Shown in pieces: positions 7,218-13,973 of a stretch of 14,974 nucleotides of DNA. Below the pieces are notes generated by a model. The model worked only from the letters and a program-made list of their open reading frames with translations. It was not told where the DNA came from and made no database searches. How positions within the stretch are numbered: the first letter of the stretch is position 1; every line of letters starts with the position of its first letter. Made by a program: the position numbers and the translations under genes. Source of the DNA: Aquificaceae bacterium UBA2488 (GTDB lineage: Bacteria > Aquificota > Aquificia > Aquificales > Aquificaceae); NCBI GenBank assembly GCA_002341805.1, contig DDOS01000119.1, positions 6,914 through 21,887 of the forward strand, read 5' to 3'.

Positions 7218-9497
7218 TCAAAAATCCGCACTTATGCTGGTCGCTACTGTGAAAGGCATACCGGCGTAGTAATATGCGGTATTCGGAGCATCTGGATTAA
7301 AGTGATTAGAAGAGGTTATTGCAGCAGATTCGTTTGTATCTATTACCGATATATAGTGTTTATTAAATAAGTTCATGAAATCTAACCCAAGCTTTATATC
7401 CTTAAAAACCCAAAAATGTTCTTTTTGGTAAGCAATATTTAAATTAAAAATAACATACGATGGTATTTCTTGTTGGTGTTCCATATCTCCATATCTTTTC
7501 CCCATATATATTGCGTTTGGTGAAATAAATACACCAATAGGGGTTTTATAGGTTATACCACCTCTTATCATATTTTTTGGAGCATCTATGATCTGATTGC
7601 CACTGATATTGTAAGTTTGACCCAATGCACTTATATTGTTTGTATAATAAAACCTATTGTAAGAATAAGAACCAAAAGCAACTAATCTATCAGAAAATGA
7701 ATATCCACCCATAAGCTCCGCGCCATAAGATCTTGCATCTGCAATATCAGCATAAAATGGGCTTGGCATGTTTGGTAAAGGCAATATAGCTTGTTTATGT
7801 TTTATATAACTATAAAATAAAGTTGGGTTTATAAACCATTTGCCGCTGTTATACTTAGCTCCAAGATCAAAGTTATCTGCTGTTTCTAGCTTAAGATATT
7901 GATTTTCCAAGCCTTGTAGGGTGTAAGGTAGGGTTTTGTCATTACTAAGAGCGTTATTATACATATTATAAAAAGCTGGAAACAAATTTACATTTAAATT
8001 GTAGGTTCTTCCATAGTTTGCAAAAATATAGAGGCTTTTATTTATATCATAGTTAAGACCCACGTATGGTAAAAATTTATAAAAATTTATAGCAGAAGCA
8101 CTAGTAGCAGGATTTATAGCACCGGTTTTAGGATTATAACCTATTGTATCTCCTACTTCATATTTTAGATATCGTGCGCCTATGTTAAAACTAAATCTAT
8201 CTAAATGTCCTTTAAAAGTCATGTATGGATAATAAATGGTGTTGTGATTGTTATTACTCCAAAGAGCCGTACCTTGGTAAGCAAGCTGTCCATTTTTAAT
8301 CGCATAATTTTCTACATAGTTTGGTGGTCCAGGACGCCCTTCTTTATGATAAAAGTATCCTAGTATAAACTCGTAATTTTTTAGAAATTTTTGGTGGTAT
8401 TCGGATATAGCGCCATAGTTGTCATTGTTTATAATCCATTTTCCCACATTTGTAGATGGCACCATCAAACCAGCTTCCATTTCATAACCAGTTATATGCC
8501 AATAATAAGGTTTAAAAACAAACTTTGTTTGATCTGAGGGTGTTATGGTTATTTTTGACAAAAGATAGTTATATATCCGGTCTTGCTGATTGTAGCCATA
8601 ATAGTTAAAATTGTTTGGATTTGTATTACAATCATAATCATAATCTAAGCTTAATGCTTGAGCATAGGTTAAAGGACAATATTCATTGTATTTATCTTGG
8701 TTATATCCACCATACAATTGTATGTCTAAAATGTGTGAGAAATTTTTGGTTATACCAAACATCATGTTTTTGTTCATCTCGTTCCCAGAGCCCTTCCATT
8801 TGTTTGAATAGGCATAGGAAGAAGAGATGAATAACTTCCAGCCATTCATATTACCAGAGTCAACTCTTAGAAAGCTTCTATTTAAATCATGGCTTCCAAA
8901 TGTTTGAGATAGCTTAACATTTGAGGTATTCATCGGTTTTTCGATCTGCATATCTATGATACCAGGGAAATCTGCTACACCAAGAGCTTCATTTGCTGGT
9001 ATAGCACCCTCATATAGTTTTACAGAATTTACATTCCCCATATCAACTATATCACCACTAAACTTTGGTCCTCCAGGAGTAGGCATTCCATCTATGTCTA
9101 TAGGACTGCCTGGTCTTTGCATCGGTGATATGCCTCTTATTCTAAACGTAGCTTCTTGAGTTGCTCTTCCTATAAGCATATCTTGACTCTCAAAATTCAC
9201 CGAGGGCAACATGTTTACAACATCAAGAGGTGATTTTTGCATAGGACCAGCAAACAATTTTACACCATATTTCGATATTTTATAACTATCTGTGGTGGAT
9301 CTTTGGATAGGTTTGATGTAAAAATTTATCTTTTTAGCTTTCGGCTTTTTAGACAAACTTGATGAATATCCATTGCTTGGTGCTGTTATGTTAAGAGGGG
9401 GTAACGTTATAACACCATCATCACTTTGAGCCAACACTCCGGCGCTATAAACAGACATCAACAATAAAACCTGTAAAGCCCTTGATCTTTTTCTCAT
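7218..9497 (-). CDS. TonB-dependent outer-membrane receptor
   Basis: This is a 759-residue receptor for active import of a bulky or scarce ligand across the outer membrane. The signal peptide covers about residues 1-23 (ends GVLA). A possible TonB box, GVITLPPLNITAP, lies at 28-40, followed by a Lys-rich linker, a plug domain (about 75-186; FRIRGISP at 118-125, then IDGMPTPGG, then GVADFPGIIDMQIEKP) and a 22-strand-type barrel ending in the aromatic VATSISADF. Cys274 and Cys290 lie in one putative surface loop and could form a disulfide. A strong AGGAGG ribosome site (9503-9508) sets the start. The ligand is unknown; the ModA-like gene upstream, the ECF genes downstream and the ModE-like operator suggest a molybdenum- or tungsten-related compound (inference). 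Confidence 0.93.
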   Translation of the reverse strand: MRKRSRALQVLLLMSVYSAGVLAQSDDGVITLPPLNITAPSNGYSSSLSKKPKAKKINFYIKPIQRSTTDSYKISKYGVKLFAGPMQKSPLDVVNMLPSVNFESQDMLIGRATQEATFRIRGISPMQRPGSPIDIDGMPTPGGPKFSGDIVDMGNVNSVKLYEGAIPANEALGVADFPGIIDMQIEKPMNTSNVKLSQTFGSHDLNRSFLRVDSGNMNGWKLFISSSYAYSNKWKGSGNEMNKNMMFGITKNFSHILDIQLYGGYNQDKYNEYCPLTYAQALSLDYDYDCNTNPNNFNYYGYNQQDRIYNYLLSKITITPSDQTKFVFKPYYWHITGYEMEAGLMVPSTNVGKWIINNDNYGAISEYHQKFLKNYEFILGYFYHKEGRPGPPNYVENYAIKNGQLAYQGTALWSNNNHNTIYYPYMTFKGHLDRFSFNIGARYLKYEVGDTIGYNPKTGAINPATSASAINFYKFLPYVGLNYDINKSLYIFANYGRTYNLNVNLFPAFYNMYNNALSNDKTLPYTLQGLENQYLKLETADNFDLGAKYNSGKWFINPTLFYSYIKHKQAILPLPNMPSPFYADIADARSYGAELMGGYSFSDRLVAFGSYSYNRFYYTNNISALGQTYNISGNQIIDAPKNMIRGGITYKTPIGVFISPNAIYMGKRYGDMEHQQEIPSYVIFNLNIAYQKEHFWVFKDIKLGLDFMNLFNKHYISVIDTNESAAITSSNHFNPDAPNTAYYYAGMPFTVATSISADF

Positions 9498-9509
9498 AAA
9501 ATCCTCCTA

Positions 9510-9611
9510 TTAAAAGCCATAAAATTCTAAAATATCTTTTGCTTTTTTGAAATTTATAAACCAATTAAAAAACTCTTCTGCTTTTCTATTCTCTTTAGAA
9601 AGCTGCGCACC
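9510..9611 (-). other. frameshifted C-terminal segment of the ModA-like gene
   Basis: In the -1 frame relative to the upstream ModA-like reading frame, bases 9611 down to 9510 encode 33 residues and a stop. They begin GAQLSKENRKAEEFF, continue with NWFINFKKAKDIL and end EFYGF. This is the standard end of ModA proteins; the intact ModA in this window reads GATVIKS, then FFNFLYSPQAIAIW, then SFGYG at the same place. The stop falls two bases before the AGGAGG of the TonB receptor gene, the spacing expected for the natural gene end. One extra A in the CAAAAGG run at 9610-9616 would join the two parts into a 212-residue protein. Confidence 0.85.
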
Positions 9612-10147
9612 TTTTGTATCACTGGCTTATAACCATCTTCTAAAAGTATGAAATCATTATCTTTTAAGACACTTCTTACAAAAGAAACAGGTAAAAATGC
9701 AATATCTGCTTTATGCTCCTTTACAAGGTTTGATACCTCAAAAGGATTTTTACCAAGCAACAAACTTTGCTTAGTGCAATCTATAAGATTCTTATTTTCT
9801 AAATACCCATATGCCGCTTTGCCATAAGGAGCCATGCTTGGATCCGGTATAGCTATTTTTAGATTGCAAAGATTGATTTCATTGGTTTTTGGCCATAGGC
9901 AGAGTTTACCTTTGGCGTATATTGCAGTTTTTAAAGCCAAACCTATGAATACAAGATTATCTACACTCTTTTCGTCCGCACCCAAGAATATATCATAAGA
10001 ACCACCACTCACAATTTCCCTATAATAAATACCGCAATTTTCGCCAACGGTTAGGTCAAATATAACGCTTTTATCTTCATAATTATTAATAATCTCTTCT
10101 ATGATACCACTTAGATTTGGAGCAGCCGCAACACTTATCTTATCCAT
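9554..10147 (-). CDS. ModA-like molybdate-binding-fold protein without signal peptide, 3' frameshift
   Basis: As read, this is 197 residues; with the frameshift repaired it is 212. It aligns with the secreted ModA of this window across its length: KISVAAAPNLSG for ITVAAAADL, YDIFLGADE for IDVFMSAD, AIPDPSMAPYGKAA for AIANPRVAPYGIAG, and GYKPVIQ for CYKPIVQ. It has no signal peptide, so it should stay in the cytoplasm, unlike normal ModA. The ModA GASGN loop is replaced by GENCG, so the anion pocket may differ. I chose the ATG at 10147 because AAGGAT lies 6 bases before it (10154-10159). The ATG at 10165 coincides with the predicted transcription start. It heads the receptor/ECF/methyltransferase operon. 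Roles as a cytoplasmic Mo/W buffer or delivery protein are speculation. The frameshift may be a sequencing error, a mutation or recoding. Confidence 0.8.
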   Translation of the reverse strand: MDKISVAAAPNLSGIIEEIINNYEDKSVIFDLTVGENCGIYYREIVSGGSYDIFLGADEKSVDNLVFIGLALKTAIYAKGKLCLWPKTNEINLCNLKIAIPDPSMAPYGKAAYGYLENKNLIDCTKQSLLLGKNPFEVSNLVKEHKADIAFLPVSFVRSVLKDNDFILLEDGYKPVIQKVRSFLKRIEKQKSFLIGL

Positions 10148-10157
10148 TTCAAAATCC

Positions 10158-10185
10158 TTCGTCATATTTTTAATTATATAACGAT
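10158..10185. promoter_or_regulatory. ModE-like operator over the TonB/ECF operon start
   Basis: The inverted repeat TTCGTCATATT (10158-10168), six bases, TATATAACGAT (10175-10185). The right half equals the ModE half-site as I remember it (TATATAACGAT, with N6-7 between halves); the left half mirrors it at 8 of 11 positions. It covers the -10 element and the expected start site, so Mo-bound ModE would be expected to repress. The modE gene is in this window. Confidence 0.75.
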
Positions 10186-10201
10186 TTTTACATTATGTCA
10201 A
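10173..10201 (-). promoter_or_regulatory. consensus promoter of the ModA-like/TonB/ECF/methyltransferase operon
   Basis: On the minus strand, TTGACA (10196-10201), exactly 17 bases, then TATAAT (10173-10178): a perfect match to the housekeeping-sigma consensus. Transcription should start near 10166, about 18 bases before the chosen ATG. A promoter this strong makes sense if it is held off by a repressor, and the ModE-like operator lies over its -10. Confidence 0.85.
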
Positions 10202-10212
10202 GTAAAAACTAA

Positions 10213-10240
10213 CTAAATATATTAACAAGCATATAACGAT
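10213..10240. promoter_or_regulatory. second ModE-like operator, in the modD promoter
   Basis: CATATAACGAT (10230-10240) matches the perfect half-site of the first operator at 10 of 11 positions. The paired left half, CTAAATATATT (10213-10223), is degenerate (6 of 11). The same N6 spacing applies, and the centres of the two operators are 55 bp apart. The site lies across the -35 and spacer of the modD promoter. Confidence 0.6.
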
Positions 10241-10250
10241 ATGGTAAAAT
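10222..10250 (+). promoter_or_regulatory. modD promoter
   Basis: TTAACA (10222-10227), 17 bases, TAAAAT (10245-10250), with an extended -10 TG at 10242-10243. The start is expected near 10257, giving a leader of about 23 bases to the modD ATG. It diverges from the TonB/ECF operon promoter, and the -35 boxes are only about 20 bases apart. Confidence 0.75.
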
Positions 10251-10279
10251 ATTTATAATTTTATACTGGAGGTTTATTT

Positions 10280-11122
10280 ATGATATTTTTGACATCAGCT
10301 GAAATTGATAAGATAATAGAAGAGGACATACCGGTGATGGACTTAACCACAGAAATTCTTAGGCTAACCGGTACTGCCAAGATAACGTTTATATCCAGAG
10401 AAAGTGGATTGCTATGTGGAACGGAGGAAGTTGATACTTTATTTAAAAAATTAGATATTTCCACAGATTTTATTGTAAAAAGCGGGACTTTTATAGAGAA
10501 AAACCAGCAGACAATAATTGGTATTGGTGATGTTAGTGCCCTTCATAAGGCTTGGAGGATATCTTTAAACATACTTGAGTATCTGAGCGGTGTTGCCAGT
10601 GCTACATATAAATTTGTACAGAAAGCAAAGTCTGTAAACCCATGTGTAACCATAGCAGCCACCAGGAAACATCCACCCTTTACCAAAAAGCTTATGATAA
10701 AAGCTATTATGACAGGTGGTGCTGTCCCACATAGGATGTCTTTGTCTGATACTGTTTTGATATTTAAGCAACATATGATGTTTAAGGCTTTTGAAGAGAT
10801 TGTTAAAGAATTAAAAGATATCAAAAGTAAATTGGGAAACAAAGAAGTAGGTATAGAGGTAGAAGGCAAAGACCAAGCAAAGAAAGCTATAGACGCTGGG
10901 TTTGATCTTGTGCAATTGGATAAGTGTAGCATCGAAGATGTGATGGATGTTGTTAATTATAAAAACCTCAATAATCCATCCGTATCTATCTCAGTGGCAG
11001 GAGGGATAACATTAGAAAATGTTGATAAGTATGCTCAAACAGGTGTTAATATAATAGTCACCTCATCTTTATATTGGTCAAAGCCTTTGGATATAACAGC
11101 TAAGATAGAACCTATTTTTTAA
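10280..11122 (+). CDS. modD: ModD, NadC-like phosphoribosyltransferase-family protein of molybdenum loci
   Basis: This 280-residue protein is homologous to quinolinate phosphoribosyltransferase (NadC) but of the ModD type found in mod operons. Visible family blocks: MDLTTEILRL (20-29), ATRKHPPFTKKL (127-138, the equivalent of NadC TRKT-PG), GGAVPHRMSLSDTVLIF (146-162), EVEG (193-196), QLDKC (212-216) and SVAGGIT (238-244). NadC normally has KDNH after the LSD segment; here it is KQHM, as expected for ModD rather than a NAD-synthesis enzyme. The true reaction of ModD is not established as far as I know. A GGAGG site lies 7 bases before the ATG. It is transcribed away from the TonB/ECF operon, probably under the same ModE control, and its stop overlaps that of modC by sharing TTAA. 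Confidence 0.9.
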   Translation: MIFLTSAEIDKIIEEDIPVMDLTTEILRLTGTAKITFISRESGLLCGTEEVDTLFKKLDISTDFIVKSGTFIEKNQQTIIGIGDVSALHKAWRISLNILEYLSGVASATYKFVQKAKSVNPCVTIAATRKHPPFTKKLMIKAIMTGGAVPHRMSLSDTVLIFKQHMMFKAFEEIVKELKDIKSKLGNKEVGIEVEGKDQAKKAIDAGFDLVQLDKCSIEDVMDVVNYKNLNNPSVSISVAGGITLENVDKYAQTGVNIIVTSSLYWSKPLDITAKIEPIF

Positions 11123-11751
11123 ATATTTATTGATTCTTTCTCAAACTCATCAGTGTTTATAACTTTGTTGTCTTCCACCAAAAAGATAAAATCTGATAGT
11201 CTTTTTATATCACCGATGTCGTGAGCTATAAATATCGTATAAAAACCTTGCTCTTGAGATAGTTGTTTTATTTTATCTTGAATAAAGTGCTTTGTGCTTC
11301 TATCGAGGGCCGAAAAAGGCTCATCCATTAAAAGAAGCTTTGGTTCTCTTGCAATAGCCCTTGCAATAGCTACTCTTTGGCGTTCTCCTCCGGAGAGTTT
11401 GTTTGGATATTTATCCTTTAAATGGATTATATTAAAAGCTTCTAAAAGATGGGTAGCCTTTTCTTTTGATGAGGCGTAAGCTATATTTTCTAACACACTC
11501 ATATTTGGGAACAATGCAAAATCTTGAAATACAAAACCAATAGAGCGGTTTTGAACAGGTAAAGATATTTTGTCATTAAGCCAAACCTCGTTATCCACTA
11601 TTATCTCACCATCGGCTTTTTCTAAGTTGGCAATAGCTCTTAGGAGTGTAGTTTTACCTATACCAGATGGACCAAGTATGCCAAGCATTTGGCTTTTATT
11701 AAGGGTACACTTTAGATTAAGAAGCCTTGTCTTGATATTTATATACATCAT
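11119..11751 (-). CDS. modC: molybdate ABC transporter ATPase ModC, short form
   Basis: This 210-residue ATPase powers molybdate (or tungstate) import through ModB. Walker A is GPSGIGKT (27-34), the Q-loop Gln76, the signature LSGGERQR (119-126), Walker B LLMDEP (140-145, Glu144) and the switch His177 (AHDIGD). It stops soon after the ATPase core: the C-terminal Mop/TOBE domain of about 140 residues found in E. coli-type ModC is absent, so direct feedback inhibition by oxyanion on this subunit is unlikely. The ATG at 11749-11751 overlaps the modB stop (ATGA). Last gene of the porin-modEABC operon; its stop codon shares TTAA with the convergent modD. Confidence 0.92.
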   Translation of the reverse strand: MMYINIKTRLLNLKCTLNKSQMLGILGPSGIGKTTLLRAIANLEKADGEIIVDNEVWLNDKISLPVQNRSIGFVFQDFALFPNMSVLENIAYASSKEKATHLLEAFNIIHLKDKYPNKLSGGERQRVAIARAIAREPKLLLMDEPFSALDRSTKHFIQDKIKQLSQEQGFYTIFIAHDIGDIKRLSDFIFLVEDNKVINTDEFEKESINI

Positions 11752-12404
11752 CGTTCTTGAAGACGCTTTAATATCTGTAAAAATATCAAAGAGATCATAG
11801 CTATACTAAAAAGTATCAAAGCAGATATATTTGCATCTTTATAGTTTAACTCCTGCACATAATCAAATATGGCTATAGATGCGGTTCTTGTTTTACCGGG
11901 TATATCTCCACCTACCATCAACACCACTCCAAACTCTCCAATGGTGTGAGAAAACACAAGCACTAAAGCACTTATTATAGAGTATTTTGCGTTTGGTATT
12001 ATCACTTTTAAAAGTGTGTGAAACTTTGATTTTCCAAGGGTATAAGAAGCTTCTATAAGAGATTTTGGTATGGCTCTAAACCCTGCTATTATAGGGGATA
12101 CCGAAAAAGGTAAGCTGTATATAATAGATCCTATCAAAAGCCCCCAAAAGTTAAAAACAAGCTTTAGGTCAAAATGATTTAAGAATTTACCAACAGATCC
12201 AGATACTCCAAAAATTTCTAATATATAAAACCCAAGCACCGTCGGGGGTAAAACCAACGGGCTCATAATAATAGGTTCTAATATATCAACAATTATACTC
12301 CTTTTAAAAGCCAAAAAATAAGATATCCCTATACCCACTATGCCAAGGATTAGCATAGTGATAGTTGATAACTCAAAGCTTATTAGAAATGGCTCAGAAT
12401 CCAT
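11748..12404 (-). CDS. modB: molybdate ABC transporter permease ModB
   Basis: This 218-residue inner-membrane permease forms the channel for molybdate/tungstate from ModA. About five hydrophobic helices are seen, and the cytoplasmic EAA loop that docks the ATPase is EASYTLGKSKFHTLLKVIIP (about residues 119-138), preceded by SPIIAGFRAIPKSL. The conserved MSPLVLPPTVLGFYIL segment near residue 55 is typical of ModB. I chose the ATG at 12402-12404, which overlaps the modA stop by one base (TAATG). An in-frame start at 12437 would extend 11 codons into modA and is less likely. Confidence 0.93.
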   Translation of the reverse strand: MDSEPFLISFELSTITMLILGIVGIGISYFLAFKRSIIVDILEPIIMSPLVLPPTVLGFYILEIFGVSGSVGKFLNHFDLKLVFNFWGLLIGSIIYSLPFSVSPIIAGFRAIPKSLIEASYTLGKSKFHTLLKVIIPNAKYSIISALVLVFSHTIGEFGVVLMVGGDIPGKTRTASIAIFDYVQELNYKDANISALILFSIAMISLIFLQILKRLQER

Positions 12405-13138
12405 TATCTCGGTATGCCGTATCCAAAAGACTTCCAAATGGCTATAGCTTGAGGCGAATATAAGAAGTTAAAGAATCTCATAGAAGCTTTTTCGTCTTTG
12501 GTGCTTTTAATAACAGTAGCCCCTTGAACTATTGGCTTATAACAAGGTTGAGGTATTAACTCATATTTACCTTTAAGACCAAGCTGTGGTGCAAGTAAGA
12601 GTGAATAAGATACAAGGCCCACAGGCACATTGCCGGAAGCTACATATTGGGCAGTTTGGATAATATTTTCTCCATATACTATTTTATTTGCCACTTGGTT
12701 ATAGATATGATAACAATGTAATGTTGATATGCCAGCTATTCCATACGGTGCTACCCTTGGGTTTGCTATGGCTATTTTTTGAGCTTTCAAAAGAGCAGAC
12801 TTTGGATTTGATATATCCATGTTTTTGGTAGTATAAATAGCAAGCTTACCAATAGCATAAGGACGGGGTTTGTAAGCAAAACCTTGTTTATAAAGAAGCT
12901 CTGGATAGCGAGTATCCGCAGACATAAATACGTCGATTGGATATCCTTGTCTTATCTGATTGTAAAAGTTCCCAGATGCCCCGTATATAAACTTAAAATT
13001 ATCATGAGGATATTCTTTTTTGTAAAGAGCGGTAAGATTTTGCAACACAAATCTTAAATCCGCTGCAGCTGCCACTGTTATAGTAGCACCAAAACATATC
13101 TTTCCTGCTAAAAGCCCTAAAACTAAAAATTTTTTCAT
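12404..13138 (-). CDS. modA: periplasmic molybdate/tungstate-binding protein ModA
   Basis: This 244-residue solute-binding protein captures molybdate or tungstate in the periplasm and hands it to ModB. A signal peptide covers about residues 1-18 (MKKFLVLGLLAGKICFG). Family motifs follow in order: AAAADL (23-28), GASGNF (53-58), PIDVFMSAD (67-75), AIANPRVAPYGIAG (123-136), and CYKPIVQGATVIK (199-211). The ligand-contacting Ser of GASGN and the Tyr of QPCYKP region are present. An AAGGAG ribosome site lies 7 bases before the ATG, 13 bases after modE. The sequence alone does not say whether it prefers Mo or W. Confidence 0.95.
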   Translation of the reverse strand: MKKFLVLGLLAGKICFGATITVAAAADLRFVLQNLTALYKKEYPHDNFKFIYGASGNFYNQIRQGYPIDVFMSADTRYPELLYKQGFAYKPRPYAIGKLAIYTTKNMDISNPKSALLKAQKIAIANPRVAPYGIAGISTLHCYHIYNQVANKIVYGENIIQTAQYVASGNVPVGLVSYSLLLAPQLGLKGKYELIPQPCYKPIVQGATVIKSTKDEKASMRFFNFLYSPQAIAIWKSFGYGIPR

Positions 13139-13151
13139 AGTCTTTCTCCTT

Positions 13152-13973
13152 TTAAAGTTTATAAATCATGATGTTTGAAGCTTTTACTATGACAAAAACT
13201 GGTGTCCCCTCTTTGATATCAAGCTCTTTTAAAGATTCTGTGGTGATTACAGAGCTTATTATTATATCATCGCCTATATCCACTTTTACATGGGAGTTTA
13301 CAGCATCCTCTAATACGTACTTTACTTTACCCTTTATTACATTCCTTACACTAAAAGAATGTATGTTTTTAGCCTCGTCTCCCACTCCCAAGATCACATC
13401 AGAGGACTTGATTATAGCTATGATATTATCATCTTTGCCAAGACCAAGGCTTTTCACCGCTTCCGTGGTTATAACAGATTTTAGGGCTAATCCGTTTTTA
13501 AGTCTTATAACCACTTCAGATACCGCTTCGCCGGTAATAATTTCTTCCACTTTCCCAAGTAGCTGATTTCTTGCAGAAAACTTCATGTCTAACCTCCTTA
13601 TTAGATCAAAAGATTCTAACAAATCTTCATTTTCTAAAAGCTCTAAAAACTTTTCATAATGATAAATTACCTGCTCATATTTTCTTAAAAGCTTTTTACC
13701 ATAATCTGTTAGATAGGTAAATCCTCCAGATTTACCCCCCGCTTGGGTTATAACCACTGGATCTTCGCTTAGGTTGTTTATAGCCTGTATCTGATCCCAA
13801 GCATGCTTATAGCTCATATTCATATCTTTAGCAGCTTTTGATAAAGACCCATATCTATCGATTAACTTCAAAAGCTGATATCTTCCTTCACCTAAAAATC
13901 CTTCGCCGTTTTTGTTTATAAAAACACTTCCTTTAAATTCAAGCTCTTTATTCATAGAAGTATTATAATCCAT
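13152..13973 (-). CDS. modE: molybdate-responsive transcriptional regulator ModE
   Basis: This 273-residue ModE has a complete DNA-binding and sensing layout. A winged helix (about 29-92) contains GEGRYQLLKLIDRYGSLSKA (29-48), the recognition segment MSYKHAWDQIQAINNLS (53-69) and AGGKSGGFTYLTDYG (78-92), then a linker helix and two Mop oxyanion-binding domains starting SARNQLLG (133) and SVRNVIKG (208). Full-length ModE dimerises and, with molybdate or tungstate bound, usually represses uptake genes. I chose the ATG at 13971-13973: it overlaps the upstream porin stop as TGATG and has AAGGAC about 9 bases upstream. A later ATG at 13955 is possible. It likely acts on the ModE-like sites at 10158-10185 and 10213-10240. 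Confidence 0.95.
   Translation of the reverse strand: MDYNTSMNKELEFKGSVFINKNGEGFLGEGRYQLLKLIDRYGSLSKAAKDMNMSYKHAWDQIQAINNLSEDPVVITQAGGKSGGFTYLTDYGKKLLRKYEQVIYHYEKFLELLENEDLLESFDLIRRLDMKFSARNQLLGKVEEIITGEAVSEVVIRLKNGLALKSVITTEAVKSLGLGKDDNIIAIIKSSDVILGVGDEAKNIHSFSVRNVIKGKVKYVLEDAVNSHVKVDIGDDIIISSVITTESLKELDIKEGTPVFVIVKASNIMIYKL

Noticed and set aside
10543..10932. Open frame opposite modD
   Set aside because: It is antisense to conserved ModD blocks, with no ribosome site and no recognisable protein.
13168..13566. Open frame of about 130 codons opposite modE
   Set aside because: It lies fully antisense to the clear Mop domains, has low-complexity Ser/Thr/Ile composition and lacks a ribosome site.
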